The translations under genes and the position numbers were made by a program. The notes beneath the pieces are model-generated. The model did no database searches, was not told where the DNA came from, and saw only the letters and a list, made by a program, of their open reading frames with translations. This document shows, piece by piece, positions 1 to 11,679 of a stretch of 64,000 bases of DNA (position 1 is its first letter; each line of letters begins with the position of its first letter). This stretch comes from Pestalotiopsis fici W106-1. Lineage: Eukaryota; Ascomycota; Sordariomycetes; Amphisphaeriales; Sporocadaceae. The stretch is taken from positions 1,564,977-1,628,976 of the forward strand of contig NW_006917091.1 of assembly GCF_000516985.1 (NCBI RefSeq), in the 5' to 3' direction.

Positions 1-96
1 TCATACACGATAGTCCGACGAGGTGAAGTGATATCATATTGCTCTGCATATATCCGAGCTAACATCCGTGAGTCAGTGGAGTGCTATAACTCAAAA

Positions 97-3000
97 ATGG
101 CGGACCCATTAGCCATCGCGGGCCTGGTCATTGCCCTCGTCCAAGGGGGGTTCCAGCTCTATGCAGGCATCTCGGATTACCTCGACGCCGTGGAAGCTAG
201 GTCCGAGGAGCTTGACTTTGCCCGAAGGCAGACGTTGGAAATGCGGAGATCGCTAGAGATAATCGAACAGCTCGCGCCCAAGCTCGCGCCGAAACATGCA
301 GCATCATCATCGTCACTCGAATCATTTCTACGATCCTGCGAGCTCGATATCAAAACATTAAATGACATGCTACTGGAATTTACTGCGACTGGACCGTCTG
401 GTGAGGGCTTGAGACACCGATTGCATCGAGCACAGGTGCGAGCGAAGAAATTGACCTTTCCTTTCAATCGCTCCAAGATCGATCGGTTAGAGAAACGATT
501 GGCACTAGCCAACGGGAACCTTCTTACTGCCCTGAATACTGCGAATCTGTGAGTATGACACCCTTTCTGCAATAACAACGGGTCTCATTCCTACTACAGT
601 GAAGTCTCTCTTGGTATACAAGACCACGTATCCGATGTGTACCACCTCTTAACAGCCATGGTTGGTGCAAACACGATTGAGGCACGAGTCATGAGCTCCA
701 CTCCAGCCTCATCACACCAAAGCCGTGCCATAATCAGCTCAGATGTAAAGTGCCCTTGGGTAATAAAATTTCACACGAATTGCACTGATGATGGCTCCAG
801 TCATTTGATCACAACAATGCATTGCGCCAGCTTGTTTCAAAGCCAGGGTATTTGAGATCCGCAATAGATGAATTGCAGTCATACAGCCAGCAGCCAGTAC
901 ACACCTCATGGCCATTGTCAGATTCAATATGCTTTTGTCAGCCCCGCCGAACACTTACTAGGCAGCGCCAGGTTTGGTCTTCCGTTGCTTTGTCCTCTGA
1001 AAAGCTATCCTCTACGATCCACAATCCGGATTGCCAGTTTGCCGGTGCCACAAACACTCTACAGACTTTTGGAATGACTCTCGAGTATACTGGTCTGAGA
1101 ACATTGTTTCAGAAAGCCATTCAACTGTCGTTACACATGACCTTTGGCGCTGGTGGCTTGAGCATCAATCCAGGGATAAGTTACGTTCCCTTGGTCGATC
1201 ACAGATCTGCCCCTGCTTTTCGTCTGGTTCAGCTACTTCCCAGAGTTAGGTCCGACATACCCAACAGTATTGATATGGTCATTGCAAAAGTCTTACTGTT
1301 ATATCGACAAGGGAGGGCGTCTCCAAAAGACATGGATACAGGTGGTCGCTCTTTGATGCATCACTTAGCCAAAGCTACAGCAAGTTTTATCCCAAATAAA
1401 ACCTGGGAAGACTAGTGTTATTTTCGAAATACGTCACTAACATCCATAAGCAGATTCGCATACAGAAGACCAACAACAATTCTATGAGCAAAGGCATCAA
1501 GACACTGACCTTATTAGGTGTAAAGAAGTTGATTGCGAGCAAAGTGCCAACCATGGCCCACGACAACAAAGGACAGTAAGTTGTCTCTCATGCTTTATAT
1601 AATTATTGTCGCTAAACCTTCACACTCCATACAGATCCTCCGCCATGATGTTTCTTCGAGAGCTCTGGTATGGTGATTTAGGACCTATGCTCGCCACCTC
1701 GCTCATCTCTGCAGAGCCTGATGAAACACTATTCTCAGCGCTTGCAACAAATCGGCACGTGTCATACTTTACAAATCCAGCATTCTTTCCCCGATGGCCT
1801 GCTCTAGCAGAAGGTACGATTGCTTATTTCAACATTGGATTTTATTGATTGTATCATACAGCTGCCGCTTATGGCCAGTTATGCTCCGCCGTTGCCAGCG
1901 GCAATCAAGCTGCTGTTTCCGCAATACTGGCGACTACGCCTTCAGCGCTCCGAGAAAGCAATATTTTCGGCCAAAGTCCGCTTCATCTCGCTATTCATCA
2001 TCCATCCTGCCTCAAAGTTCTGATAAAAGCGAATGGGGTCGATGAATCACTTTTGAATATCCTCGATGCAGACTCAAGATCACCGCTAGATCGTGCCATG
2101 ATCAACTCTATAACCGGATTCCATGAATCTACGAAGATCCTTCTCGAGGCAGACTGTGCAGTATGGCAAAACGATTTGCATTTTTTTGAAGCAACAGATG
2201 ATAATTGGAAGCCGATCATCGAGGCAATGTTGAATCGGCGCGAAAGGCTAAAACACCTGGCCATGAAGGTATTCAGCAAGGAGGAGATTGAGGCGTGTGG
2301 ACTGGAGGAAAATGCCGTTTTGGATGGGAATGCTGCTACTGTCTACCAATTGCTCCTTGATAAAGGCATAGCAGTTCCTCAAGCCTTGATCCCAGTGCGC
2401 CCGGGCTTCAAAGCGCGCAGCTATTCCATGTACCACCTTATTCATCATGATGAGGGACAACTGGAAGACCTTTGGACTCTCGGTTTTCGGGACATCAACA
2501 TGCTCAACAACGAAAGCATACCTCCATTAATGGATTGGCGATATGATCCTAGTGATGCAGACTATATGCCACGATATGAATGGTTCATCAATCATGGTGC
2601 AAACGTAGAGGAACCAGTGAGAAGGCAAGGCAGACTAGACGTCGAAACACAGTCCATCACGGTTGGTCACAATTTATTTCGGCTTGTAGGGACAATTTTT
2701 TTGAGTGAAATGATCAGTGTAGCTCACTGGCGAGGTGATGGAGAGATCCTTAGGAACATGAAGAAGGACTTAGAATCAGGACGGGCTGTGATCGAAAAGC
2801 TGCTTAGGTCAACGCTTGACGATGCTTGTGGCTGCAAATGCTCCAGGGCAGGTTGCACACCTTTTGTCTGGTTCTTGAAATACCTACCTGTACTTGGAGA
2901 AGTATGGGAAAGTGATCCCTGGACAAATCGTTTGTGGCCAACGGAAAGTCAACCACAACGCCTTGCAGATGCAATGCTACTGTTCACCGAAACCTTTGGC

Positions 3001-3510
3001 TCGATTATGTCGCAATGCCATCTCTCAGAGGCCTTGAGATGTTTGACACACACAGCCTTGAAAGTCAAGCATACTTGTTGCGAGGCGGAAGTCATGAGAT
3101 CTCCATTCATGGTATCGCCCCTTGATCCTGACAATCGCCAGCACATGAGCACTGCAGAGAAAGAGGAATTAGAATCTGAGCAGGCATCATTGATTGATTT
3201 GCTGGATAGCCTAGTGGCCGAATTCGAATTGAAATCCCAAGAAGAACGAGACGGCACACCTCTGTGGCGTGCAAATCCAGCCGAGTTCTGGATTCAGGTT
3301 TGGGCGGCAAAGATGGATAGCGTCCTTACAGACCTCGATGGCGCTGATCTGACTCGGGAAGAGATACGAGCAGCAGAGGATGTAGGAGTAAACTGGCAAT
3401 CGCCAAGGCCGGAAAGGCCCGCCCGCGAAAGGCTACCACGTCGGTTCTACCTTTCGTTTGAGGAGTTCAAGGATGAAGTAGACCAAATTATGGCAGGCGA
3501 ATGTTCGTGA
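97..3510 (+). CDS. Ankyrin-repeat protein with fungal STAND-like N-terminal domain (possible frame lesion)
   Basis: The start is ATG 97 (MADPLAIAGLVIALVQGG), a common N-terminus in fungal NACHT/ankyrin-type proteins: a hydrophobic first helix followed by a helical segment. Proposed exons are 97-548, 600-744, 801-about 1400, about 1415-1575, 1635-1813 and 1862-3510. Introns 549-599, 745-800, 1576-1634 and 1814-1861 have good GT/AG ends and keep frame. The exon from 801 carries a conserved middle region (HNPDCQF, FGAGGLSINP). The last exon begins with an ankyrin-like segment (FGQSPLHLAIHHP, DSRSPLDRA) and continues into a helical C-terminal half with a Cys-rich CGCKCSRAGCTPF patch. The reading frame shifts between about 1400 and 1415, next to a TAG at 1413. 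Either this is a real lesion, or a weak 74-nt intron (1342-1415) restores an open frame of about 1041 residues. No NACHT nucleotide-binding motif is visible. Role unknown; ankyrin repeats usually mediate protein binding. Confidence 0.75.
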
Positions 3511-3864
3511 ACGGGGTAGATGAACTTTTCTTGTGGGTACGCCATGATACATGATCAAGCAGCGCATCATAGCTACCTACTTTCTTTTTTTCTGATCTCC
3601 CCACTGAACTTGGAAACCATACTGTAAGAGTTTTTCTAAACAGAGCAAACTGCCTTGCATCTCCCACTGCACCCCTTGAAACTGGTCTTTGATCACCACC
3701 ATAATAGAGCCATTGTGACAACTCCACAGCTTGAAAATAGATTAGAGAGGTCTGTACTGGCTTACAGATTGGATAAACGGTTAATTGCGCTCTGAAGTCA
3801 TGGACAGCTGGCCCAAGAGGCCACTTTATGTTACTGAAAGACGACAAGTTTTGACAAAGGTTAT
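3511..3864. other. Intergenic, nothing recognised
   Basis: This 354-nt stretch lies between the ankyrin gene stop and the thiamine-diphosphate enzyme relic. No open frame with family features and no repeat is seen. Confidence 0.5.
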
Positions 3865-4390
3865 TCGAACATTAATGAGATCAAAACCCACGGGGGTTCA
3901 TTAGAGAATTGCTTTTATTGATGATGCTGTTCACGGAATCTCCTAGTAAATCGTCCATGCCAATCACCCTCTTATCATTTTGGACTATTTCGGTCGTGAC
4001 TACCAGACACCAAAGCTTCTCGAAGCTCTCGCGAACCTTATTCCAGATATGCATGGCCAAGATGCTGGGGGCAGCGACTCTAGTTTTACTTACTTGCACA
4101 TTGTGTCCGAGGGGTTACACCTTGCTTTCACTAAGAAGGTCCAACAGGCAGATACAATCTTTATTGTTGGTTTTGGTGTTCCTTGGATACCATCTCGCAA
4201 GCCGCCTCAGAAGCAAGCCAAGATCTACTGTGGACAGCGACCTTTGATTCAGCAAATCTCGATTCACATTTTTCCAGCAAATGTAAACACCAGCGCAACC
4301 AAACTAAATTACTCAAGAGAAGTAAAAGATTGTACACCGTTTCGCAAGCGTTCTTTAATGACAATGTTTGATTCTTATAATTATCATTGA
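3865..4390 (+). pseudogene. Relic of a thiamine-diphosphate enzyme (acetolactate synthase-like), central domain only
   Basis: A frame open from 3950 reads as the central domain of a fungal acetolactate synthase-like thiamine-diphosphate enzyme. It contains PLIILDYFGRDYQTPKLLEA, then GGSD, then QQADTIFIVGFGVPWIPSR (family proteins commonly have 'ADVILVLDCDVPWIPS'), then QAKIY and QQISIHIFPAN. TAG and TAA at 3944 and 3947 block the frame upstream. A further family-like piece (LMRSKPTG) sits in a different frame at about 3870-3897. The pyrimidine-binding N-terminal domain and the TPP-binding C-terminal domain (GDG...N) are missing, and the end after 4300 has diverged. Total remnant is about 150 residues against roughly 550-650 for the family. 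I infer an old truncated and frameshifted gene, not a functional enzyme. The family assignment rests on motif recognition and was not searched. Confidence 0.65.
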
Positions 4391-4917
4391 TTAGTGGATA
4401 CTAGCTCCCATACGCCAGGGTCATGGTGTGCTTCAACACACTTGTCGTCCAGATACATAATTGTACGGGGCTTCCAGGGGCTAGCCCCGGGGCCATCCAG
4501 GAAAAGTGGAATTGAGCCCTTTTCCGATTTCGACTAAGCCGATGATAGATCTCGTATACTAGGTCTCGTATACCAGGCTTCGTATTAGCTTTAGTCGAAT
4601 ACCTACCTACCAATTGCAACGTTGTCGTTTTGCTACGGTACCCGCTAATGATGTGGCATTGTTTCCCCACAATTAGTCGCCATGTAACACCATCGTGCAC
4701 GGTGTATATTTAAAACCCTGTCAAATTTGATATTTATGCATATTTTCTAGGTTAATCTGTAGTTGAATACGAGGTGGAACCCATCGAATGGTGCGTATTT
4801 GCAACGTTTGTCGCTTAATTCGTTCAGGAGTTCCCGGCTTGTCTCGCATATAATCAGTCACATGCGCTCTTTGCCGCTCACAATTAGAATCTAAAAATCC
4901 CACCTTTGAACTCACGC
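4391..4917. other. Intergenic, upstream of peroxidase
   Basis: No gene is seen. The stretch contains a perfect 12-bp palindrome, GGGGCTAGCCCC, at 4477-4488 and short direct repeats of a TCTCGTATAC-like unit near 4550-4585. It presumably holds the promoter of the peroxidase gene. Confidence 0.4.
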
Positions 4918-6621
4918 ATGTTGAGGATAGCAATCGACCTTATGCAAATGCACTGGCTGGAATTGTTTGGGCTTGCCCTAGTGGGGCTCTCTCATGGCGC
5001 ATATGTGTGGCCATCAGAACATGACTTCCTTGAGGATATCATGTACCTACAGTCGGGCTATATTCACTTCGGGTTTATCGATGGTGAGTTTGATTTACCT
5101 GGCTGACAAAGTAGCAATGCTAACCAAATAGGTGTGAGCCCGTGCTCTTTTGGCACAAACATTGAAGGGCGACAGAATGCAGCAGAATGGGTACGCACAG
5201 CATATCACGATATGGCCACCCATGACGCGGCGGCTGGGACTGGTGGGCTGGATGCGTCAATCATGTTTGAGTTGGACCGGGCGGAGAACCCAGGGTCGGC
5301 CTTTAATAACACTTTTGGCTTCTTGAGCAACTTTTACACGAGCCGGTCTGGTGCGGCGGATCTCATCGCTTTAGCGACCATCATAGCCACCGGAGCGTGT
5401 GGTGGCCCTTCGATACCCTTCAGACCAGGCAGGATCGATGCAACTGAAGCTGGACCTCCGGGCGTTCCGGAGCCTCAGCAAGATATCGATATGCATACAC
5501 AGATGTTTGCAAAAGCTGGATTCAATGTCAGCGACATGATCTCAATGGTCGCTTGTGGCCACACGCTTGGGGGTGTGCACGGCGAAGACTTTCCAGAGAT
5601 CACGGGTAACGCAACAGTTGGCCACGTCTCGCGATTTGAAGGCAACAACGGAACATCGTTTTCAAAGTTTGATAATGTGGTCGTCACTCAATACCTAGAA
5701 GACTCGTCCGAGAATCCATTGGTTGTGGGAACCAATGACACCACCAACTCCGACAAGCGCGTGTTCGGGGCTGATGGGAATCAAACCATGAATGAGCTAG
5801 CAGATGGATCGGTCTTTCAGGCAAAGTGTGCGGACATCTTTACCAGAATGATTAACACTGTCCCCGCCGACGTGACACTCGGGGATCCGATTGAAGCCAT
5901 TGATATCAAGCCCTATATCACGCTGATGGCCTTGAACAGCGAGGGGAAGATTGATTTCCAAGGAAGAGTTCGTGTACGAGTTACATCGAGTACTGGTCGC
6001 AACTATAACGATCTCGGCATGAACTTGACATACATCGACAGAAATGGCGTCAGGTCATCAGACGTGATTACGACGACTCGGGGAACGTTCCAAGGAGGAC
6101 TATCCGCGGGTCTCTTTGGAGAAGCCTTCGCGTGGTTCGAGTTTGCGACGGTTTTGAACCCAGAGTCCGGTATCAGCTCATTTGACGTACAGCTAAAAAC
6201 CATTTCTACGGGCGAGTCAACAACGTACGACAATCTCGGCCACGGATTCCCCGTACAAGATAAGATTCTGTATCAACAGTCCCAGTCTTGTGTCAACATC
6301 ACAGACAATGATGGAACTGCAACCATTACTGTCTCCGCTGCCGTTAGGCTGGAAAACGTAAACAACACAGTCGCTTTGGATCTTGTTCATTCGATAGCAA
6401 GACAGGGCGTCTTTCTCGATGCTTTACAAGCCGAGACGACATTACTTGAACAAACTGACCAGACTTTGGGTGATTATGCCATCTTCAGTACTCAGGTGCC
6501 AGTGAGAATGGATGGCTCACGCACCACTTTCGACCTTGTGCTTGGTACCGATGAGGAAGAAGTAAGGATAATGGGACAAAATGCAAATTTAATAGTCGGG
6601 ACTACCTGTCAGGCACTATGA
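4918..6621 (+). CDS. Secreted class-II-like fungal heme peroxidase
   Basis: Exons are 4918-5083 and 5132-6621, with a 48-nt intron (GTGAGT...ATAG), giving about 551 residues. The N-terminus is hydrophobic and ends in an Ala-like cleavage region (LALVGLSHGA), so it is probably a secreted protein. ATGs at 4942 and 4948 are plausible alternative starts that give a cleaner signal peptide. The distal heme motif is WVRTAYHDMATHD (Arg about 75, His about 79), followed by GGLDASIMFE. The proximal motif is MVACGHTLGGVH (His about 198). These are hallmarks of the plant/fungal heme peroxidase superfamily, which oxidises substrates with hydrogen peroxide. The residue before the distal His is Tyr, where Phe or Trp is usual. 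Several N-x-T/S sites fit secretion. The long C-terminal part (residues 270-550) has no domain I recognise. Its neighbours are a relic and the beta-propeller gene; it need not belong to the PKS cluster. Confidence 0.85.
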
Positions 6622-8145
6622 AGACTTTGATACCAAATAGACCATACGGAAATGATATTAAACTAAATAACGATATACGTAATCTATCGTCGAGTGCCGA
6701 TCGTACAAGTGTGGAGGGGTGATCAAAAATGGGCCATGCGTGCATACATAAAACTATTGGTGGCATGATAGCGATTTTACACACTGGCTGTACTGATGAA
6801 AGTTTCGAGATAGCATCACGAGACTTCGATCAGGTACTCTCCCAAGTCGAAGCCACGCATGACTTTGCCGAGGAACTAGAGAATAAAATCCATAATATTC
6901 CCACGCTTGTAAGATGACATGCCCTGTGTCGAGACCTCCAAGATATTTTTCGACTCGTCATTGACAGATTTCACGATTAAAGGTTCTCCTTTAGGACCTT
7001 GACAACTAGGGTTCGCAACTTTGTGCAGGAGTGTATTGCTCGTGGGAGACGGTCGAGTGGTTCGAATCGGCGCCGACGTGCATTAGGAACGATAAAAAGG
7101 CATGTCCAAAAAAGGAAAGGAAATCGCACATATCAGAGCTATATTTCCGCTCTCTTCCAGAAGGTCTGTATCCATCTAATATGCGTTCGAGAAAGGTGTG
7201 CGGCCGCAGCCAAGTGAGCACGTGTCTTAAAAACAAATATTTCAGACACGGGCGCGTACTTCTGTTTTAGGATCGCCCATAAATAAACATAAGGAACCGC
7301 GTAAGATGCTTGACTGGTAGGAATGTTTCGGTGACGGAACACCTGTAATAGTGGGAAAATGGTTGCCCGTGGATTGTGGATTGGACAACATTGCACTGTG
7401 TCAATCCTAAGCGATCACGGTGGGAGAAGTATACTCGGGTTGTGGCTTATTCCCGAAGCTCAAATTAGCTTAGCTTAGTAAATCAGGTAAAAATAAGAGA
7501 AATATAATCGTGGCAGGGGAAACATAATATTCGCTATCGTGCCTGATTCAGGAAGCAGCCACATTGGAATCCCACAAGTCGGCGACCACACGTGTGGCTT
7601 TAAAAGGAAGCCTCTTGGCGACAACGTGACAGCTATTTTCGAACCGAGATCGCTGACGCGGGTAAGCCGCCCGCGATCTCGTGGCGTGTACCTGAGATGG
7701 TGTGGTATTAGGTAAGACGAGATGAGGCGAAGCTGAGCTCCAGCTGGGCTTCAGCTGATGGATAATAGATCCCCAAAAACTCATATGACAAGCCCACGAT
7801 GCCAACGCCCAGTACTGAATCCAGCGCCCAGTGGTGCGTACTCGCAAAATGTATTGTTAAACCTAAGCGGCTGTGTAGAGTGAGGAAGGCTTCAGCAGGA
7901 CGGCAGGATTATCCCATGTGTTATTTCCGGTTTCGATACGAACGAGATAGACAGAGAAAAAGAAAAGAAGGAAGAAACAAAAAAGAGAAGGATCAGATAT
8001 TGAATAGTAATGATAGATATGAGTTATAACCCACAGGGTGAAGAGTCTTTGAAATTTACGATTCCTCAAGGCCTTCAATTCGCAACTCCTCGAACACAGA
8101 ATCTCACCAATTCTCCTATCATATACATCGTCTTGCTCAAAAATC
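6622..8145. other. Intergenic, no supported gene
   Basis: This 1.5-kb stretch has only short open frames without family features. The best, 6729-6917 (+), lacks an ATG-to-stop of convincing composition and I cannot name it. An A-rich purine run (about 7950-8000) lies upstream of the beta-propeller gene, probably in its promoter or 5' leader. Confidence 0.4.
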
Positions 8146-9336
8146 ATGGTGAACTTTGGCCTTTTCGCTGTCATAGCGAGCTTGATAGGCTCAACATTAG
8201 CCAAGCCTGTCCTGCGTCGCGGACAATACTCTCCAAAATATGTTGATCCTCGAAATGTCACCCTGCCACTCCCCGCAAAGACTATTGCCCAACTCAACCG
8301 CAGTGACACCTTCTTCGAGAATATTGTCGCTAGGTCAAATGGCGACCTGCTGGTAACCCTCTATGAGCCAGTCGGTTCCATCTACATCATCCAGGAGCCA
8401 TACTCGGACTCCAGACGCTTCTCGGAGCTATACAACTTCAACCCGGGCATGGACCCCAACGGTGGACCTGGTGTAGAGTACACGGCCATCCTCGGCATCG
8501 GCGAAGTAGAGCTCTCACATGACAGAGATGAGGTCTTTGTCGTGTGCGGTGGTCGCTTCCACCGCGGTAACGACCCCGTTCATGACGCCATCAACGGCAC
8601 CATGGGCGTATGGGAGGTGCGCTTCCCGGCCTCATACTCGTCGCGGCGCGGCTATCCCACCAGCGGCGGCAGTCATCAGCAGCCGTCGCAGCTCCCCAAG
8701 GTTGAGGTCAAGCGGATAGCTTCCATCCCCGACGCTGGCCTGCTCAATGGTATCACGCATATTCCTGGCACTGGCGCCGTAGCCGTCACCGACAACAACA
8801 ACGGCCGCATCTATCACCTGGACATGGCCTCGGGCCGCAGCCGTATCCTAGTCGACACGCCCCAGACCCGCCCCAAGCCCGTCGCCTCCTCTGGCTTTGC
8901 CGTCAATGGCATCAAGGCCAGCGCCGACGGCCGGTACCTGTACTGGAGCAACTCGGACCTGATCTCAGTGTACCGCATCCGGCTGGGCAGCGACGGCCTG
9001 TCCGCGCGCGGCGCCGCTGTTGAGCTCGTGGCTGACCTGCACGGGCTGGCAATCGCCGTCGACGACTTTGCCCTGGACGATGCCGGCAACGTCTGGGTGA
9101 CGACGGACGTGGACAATATGCTGGTCCGCGTCGCTCGAAACGGCAGCACGCAGGTAGTGGTCGGCGCGCCCATTGAGCTAACCGTGGCCGGTGACACGGC
9201 GGTAGCTTTCGGGCGGACCAAGTGGGATCGCAGCACCATCTACGTCTCGACCAACGGCGCGACAGTGGCGCCTGTCAACGGAACCATCATTGAGCCCGCC
9301 AAGGTGGTGGCCGTGGATGCTCGCGGACTTTTGTAA
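8146..9336 (+). CDS. Secreted SMP-30/gluconolactonase-like beta-propeller protein
   Basis: Single-exon gene of 396 residues. The start at 8146 gives a clear signal peptide (MVNFGLFAVIASLIGSTLA) followed by a KPVLRR segment. The body contains repeated blade-like strands: NGDLLVTLYEPVGSIYII, LLNGITHIPGTGAVAVTDNN, GRIYHLDMASGRSRILVDT, FAVNGIKASADGRYLYWSNS and ALDDAGNVWVTTDVDNML. These resemble the six-bladed SMP-30/gluconolactonase fold, with 'NGI' turns and Asp-rich blade ends that often bind a divalent metal. Family members hydrolyse lactones or act as strictosidine-synthase-like proteins, but many fungal copies are uncharacterised. It sits beside the SnoaL-like gene at the edge of the polyketide cluster and may be a member, for example as a lactonase or offloading hydrolase. 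Membership is inference. Confidence 0.8.
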   Translation: MVNFGLFAVIASLIGSTLAKPVLRRGQYSPKYVDPRNVTLPLPAKTIAQLNRSDTFFENIVARSNGDLLVTLYEPVGSIYIIQEPYSDSRRFSELYNFNPGMDPNGGPGVEYTAILGIGEVELSHDRDEVFVVCGGRFHRGNDPVHDAINGTMGVWEVRFPASYSSRRGYPTSGGSHQQPSQLPKVEVKRIASIPDAGLLNGITHIPGTGAVAVTDNNNGRIYHLDMASGRSRILVDTPQTRPKPVASSGFAVNGIKASADGRYLYWSNSDLISVYRIRLGSDGLSARGAAVELVADLHGLAIAVDDFALDDAGNVWVTTDVDNMLVRVARNGSTQVVVGAPIELTVAGDTAVAFGRTKWDRSTIYVSTNGATVAPVNGTIIEPAKVVAVDARGLL

Positions 9337-9980
9337 ATATGATTAAAGGGACTTTCGGCGTTTAGGGGAATAATCTTTGGAAACGGAATTAATATTTTTA
9401 GATTTGCAGATGGAGTATTTGGTTAGACTTAGACGCATACGGATGCATAATATACCTTTTGTTTTTCTCCATAGCAGAAGATTGTAAGATATGCCTACAA
9501 TCACAGGTGATCTGACAAAATTTGCGCAATTATAATTGTTTTGGAGCCTTCATTTACATCATAGTCTGTCACGGAATTAAATGTCATTGCTTATGAGTTG
9601 ACCAAGTTTTCATTTAGTGTAGCAAACGCGACAAAGGATCAGTCTGCACCGAAACGGAATATCTCACTTGAGCCAACATGTGAAGGGGGACTGAAGACGA
9701 GATGACGGGGGAGGATTAAAAGATGCCTGAGTTGATCTCTACTAACCTAGGTAATCTACAAAAGAGAGGCGCTATAGAGCGACCTATTTACCCACGCAGG
9801 TGATCTGCGGTGGGTACTAACTACGTCAGTACCACAGAGTATTCAAATTAAGCATGACACGATTTCAATGATGTGGTGAAAGCCCAGATATAAAATGAAA
9901 ATGTATCATTTATTCCATCTAACTGTCTCCAAAAGCATCGTTCATCCAGTACGCCCATAGATTCAAAGAATTCGATGCAT
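9337..9980. other. Intergenic, AT-rich, between convergent genes
   Basis: This lies between the 3' ends of the beta-propeller gene (+) and the SnoaL-like gene (-). It is AT-rich with no gene; it probably holds the two 3' untranslated regions. Confidence 0.5.
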
Positions 9981-10759
9981 CTACTTGGCCTCGGGGGCGG
10001 CGCCCAAATCCATGACACTAAGCTTGACTGTCTGCTTGCTGATTCTCCAGGGGTTCTCGCCCTTCTCCTCGAGCTCGGGGACACGGACAAGTTCCAGATC
10101 ATAGCGGCCCTACATGAACAATTAGCTTTAGCCTGGTGGACATTTCAGGTAATTCCCAAGGCGGGATTGTTTCAACTTACACCGGTGCGCCTCTCCATGA
10201 CGCAAGGCAGACCATCGCCATTGCGGCGGTAGAACTTGGCGTCACCGACGCAGATTGCGGTGCAGCTGTTGGGTCTGGGCTTGGACTTGCCCGTGGGCTG
10301 GGGCAGCTCAATCAGGAGATCCCTAAATCGCGAAAAACAACTAGTCAGCCGCCATTGGCTCACCTCTCCCCCTTTCCCCCTGGGAGGAGGAGTGAAATGA
10401 GGCCGTCATTGGAGAGATTCCACTCACTGCACAACGTGCTGGGTCGCCTCATAGGCGCTGTGGATAGGCTCGAGGCTCTTGGCCCAGACCTCGCTCTCGA
10501 GGTGTTGCGGCTCGCCGCCCATGATGGCCGTGTAGTCCAGGTGCACCTTGGGTGCATAGACGGCGTTGACCAGCTTGGGGGTATCAACCTCGTCAAAGCT
10601 TTGCATCTGTGAAAATTCGTATTAATATCACTCATCAGGGGCTCATGGGCAGGATGTATTATTCCAAATGCTTCCAGCCACACTCACTAGCTTGAAGACT
10701 GTGTCGTGAATGTTGGCCCGGTCCAACAGGTAGGTCTGTACATCGTAAGTAGCCGACAT
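9981..10759 (-). CDS. SnoaL-like (NTF2-fold) protein
   Basis: Four exons on the minus strand: 10759-10688, 10606-10428, 10322-10181 and 10109-9981, 173 residues. All three introns have GT/AG ends and keep frame. The reading is MSATYDVQTYLLDRANIHDT, then MQSFDEVDTPKLVNAVYAP, DYTAIMGGEP, ATQHVVQDLLIELP and CVGDAKFYRR. The pattern 'D-Y-T-A...G-G-E-P...ATQHLL' is typical of small fungal SnoaL-like domain proteins. The fold is shared by polyketide cyclases, scytalone dehydratase-like enzymes and ring-forming accessory proteins in secondary-metabolite clusters. A role in cyclising or dehydrating the product of the neighbouring synthase is possible but inferred. Catalytic residues cannot be assigned from sequence alone. 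Confidence 0.8.
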
Positions 10760-11679
10760 TTTGTTCTCGCTGCTGTAAACGTTGCTGTCGCTGTGTTTGT
10801 TGTTGTTATTATTCAAAGTAGTGGTAGTACTAGCAGTTCTCGATCGAAAGGGAAAACACCTATAAAAACAGTCCATTATCTTGACAGTAGAGCAAAATCG
10901 GGCAAAGTCATTCCACTACTTATATATACATATTCCGAGATCAGCGTCAAGTCTCACCGACCCCCCGAAAACGCCAAGAGCAAGGAGATCAGCGCGAGTG
11001 AGGTAATACGAATTCATTGGTTAGATCTTCCCTTTTACGCCCCCAAATGAATATTTGGCTTACAGGGCGGGCTTAAGCATGCTAAGATCCGAGGTAACAC
11101 AAAGTGCCCAATCTGTCTCGTCTGTCCCTCCGTTTGCGCAAAGGACAAAGAGCGTTCCTGACCGACATACTGGCGGTCGTAGACACGTGGGAGCTGGGCT
11201 AAAATCCGATCATCCGATGGATTAGCCTTCTGCCACTTTCTCAGCCCCCCTCTCGTTTGAGGATCATAAGGACGCCTTGAACCCTAATAATAACAGCTGA
11301 ATATTTTCATTCTCACCACATCCAATCCTCATTAAATTGATGCAAAGAAATTTAGTAAGAACAAGCGAGTGGCAATGCACGAATACTGACGCGAATCCAT
11401 CACTGCTGCTATTAACGTATCAACATGGGATCCTGAGTTTGTTTGCTGGAATTATTAACAAACACTGGGAACTGAATCAATATTTCTCTTTTCACAATCT
11501 GGAGTTTGATTAGGTGTTGCAGGGTGGGGAAAAACCACTACTACAAGCAGGGCTGCTCGGCCTTGAAACCGTACCCTTTTAATGTCTTAGACACCTCTTC
11601 CGTCCCGTCCATGCATCATGCAAGTTTGCAGCCACCCAACGCCATGACTCCTCCATGCTCCCTGAGCCCCCCCACCCTC
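10760..11679. other. Intergenic, SnoaL-like gene promoter and P450 3' region
   Basis: No gene. The side near 10760 should carry the promoter of the SnoaL-like gene; a near-match to the cluster half-site (CGGGCAA) occurs at 10899-10905. The side near 11679 is the P450 3' region. Confidence 0.4.

Noticed and set aside
6729..6917. 62-residue plus-strand open frame
   Set aside because: Some helical character but no family recognised and no supporting splice structure.
7050..7075. GGTTCGAATC resembling a tRNA B box
   Set aside because: No A box at the right distance and no cloverleaf stems could be drawn.
8814..9239. 141-residue open frame antisense to the beta-propeller gene
   Set aside because: GC-rich shadow of the real coding strand.
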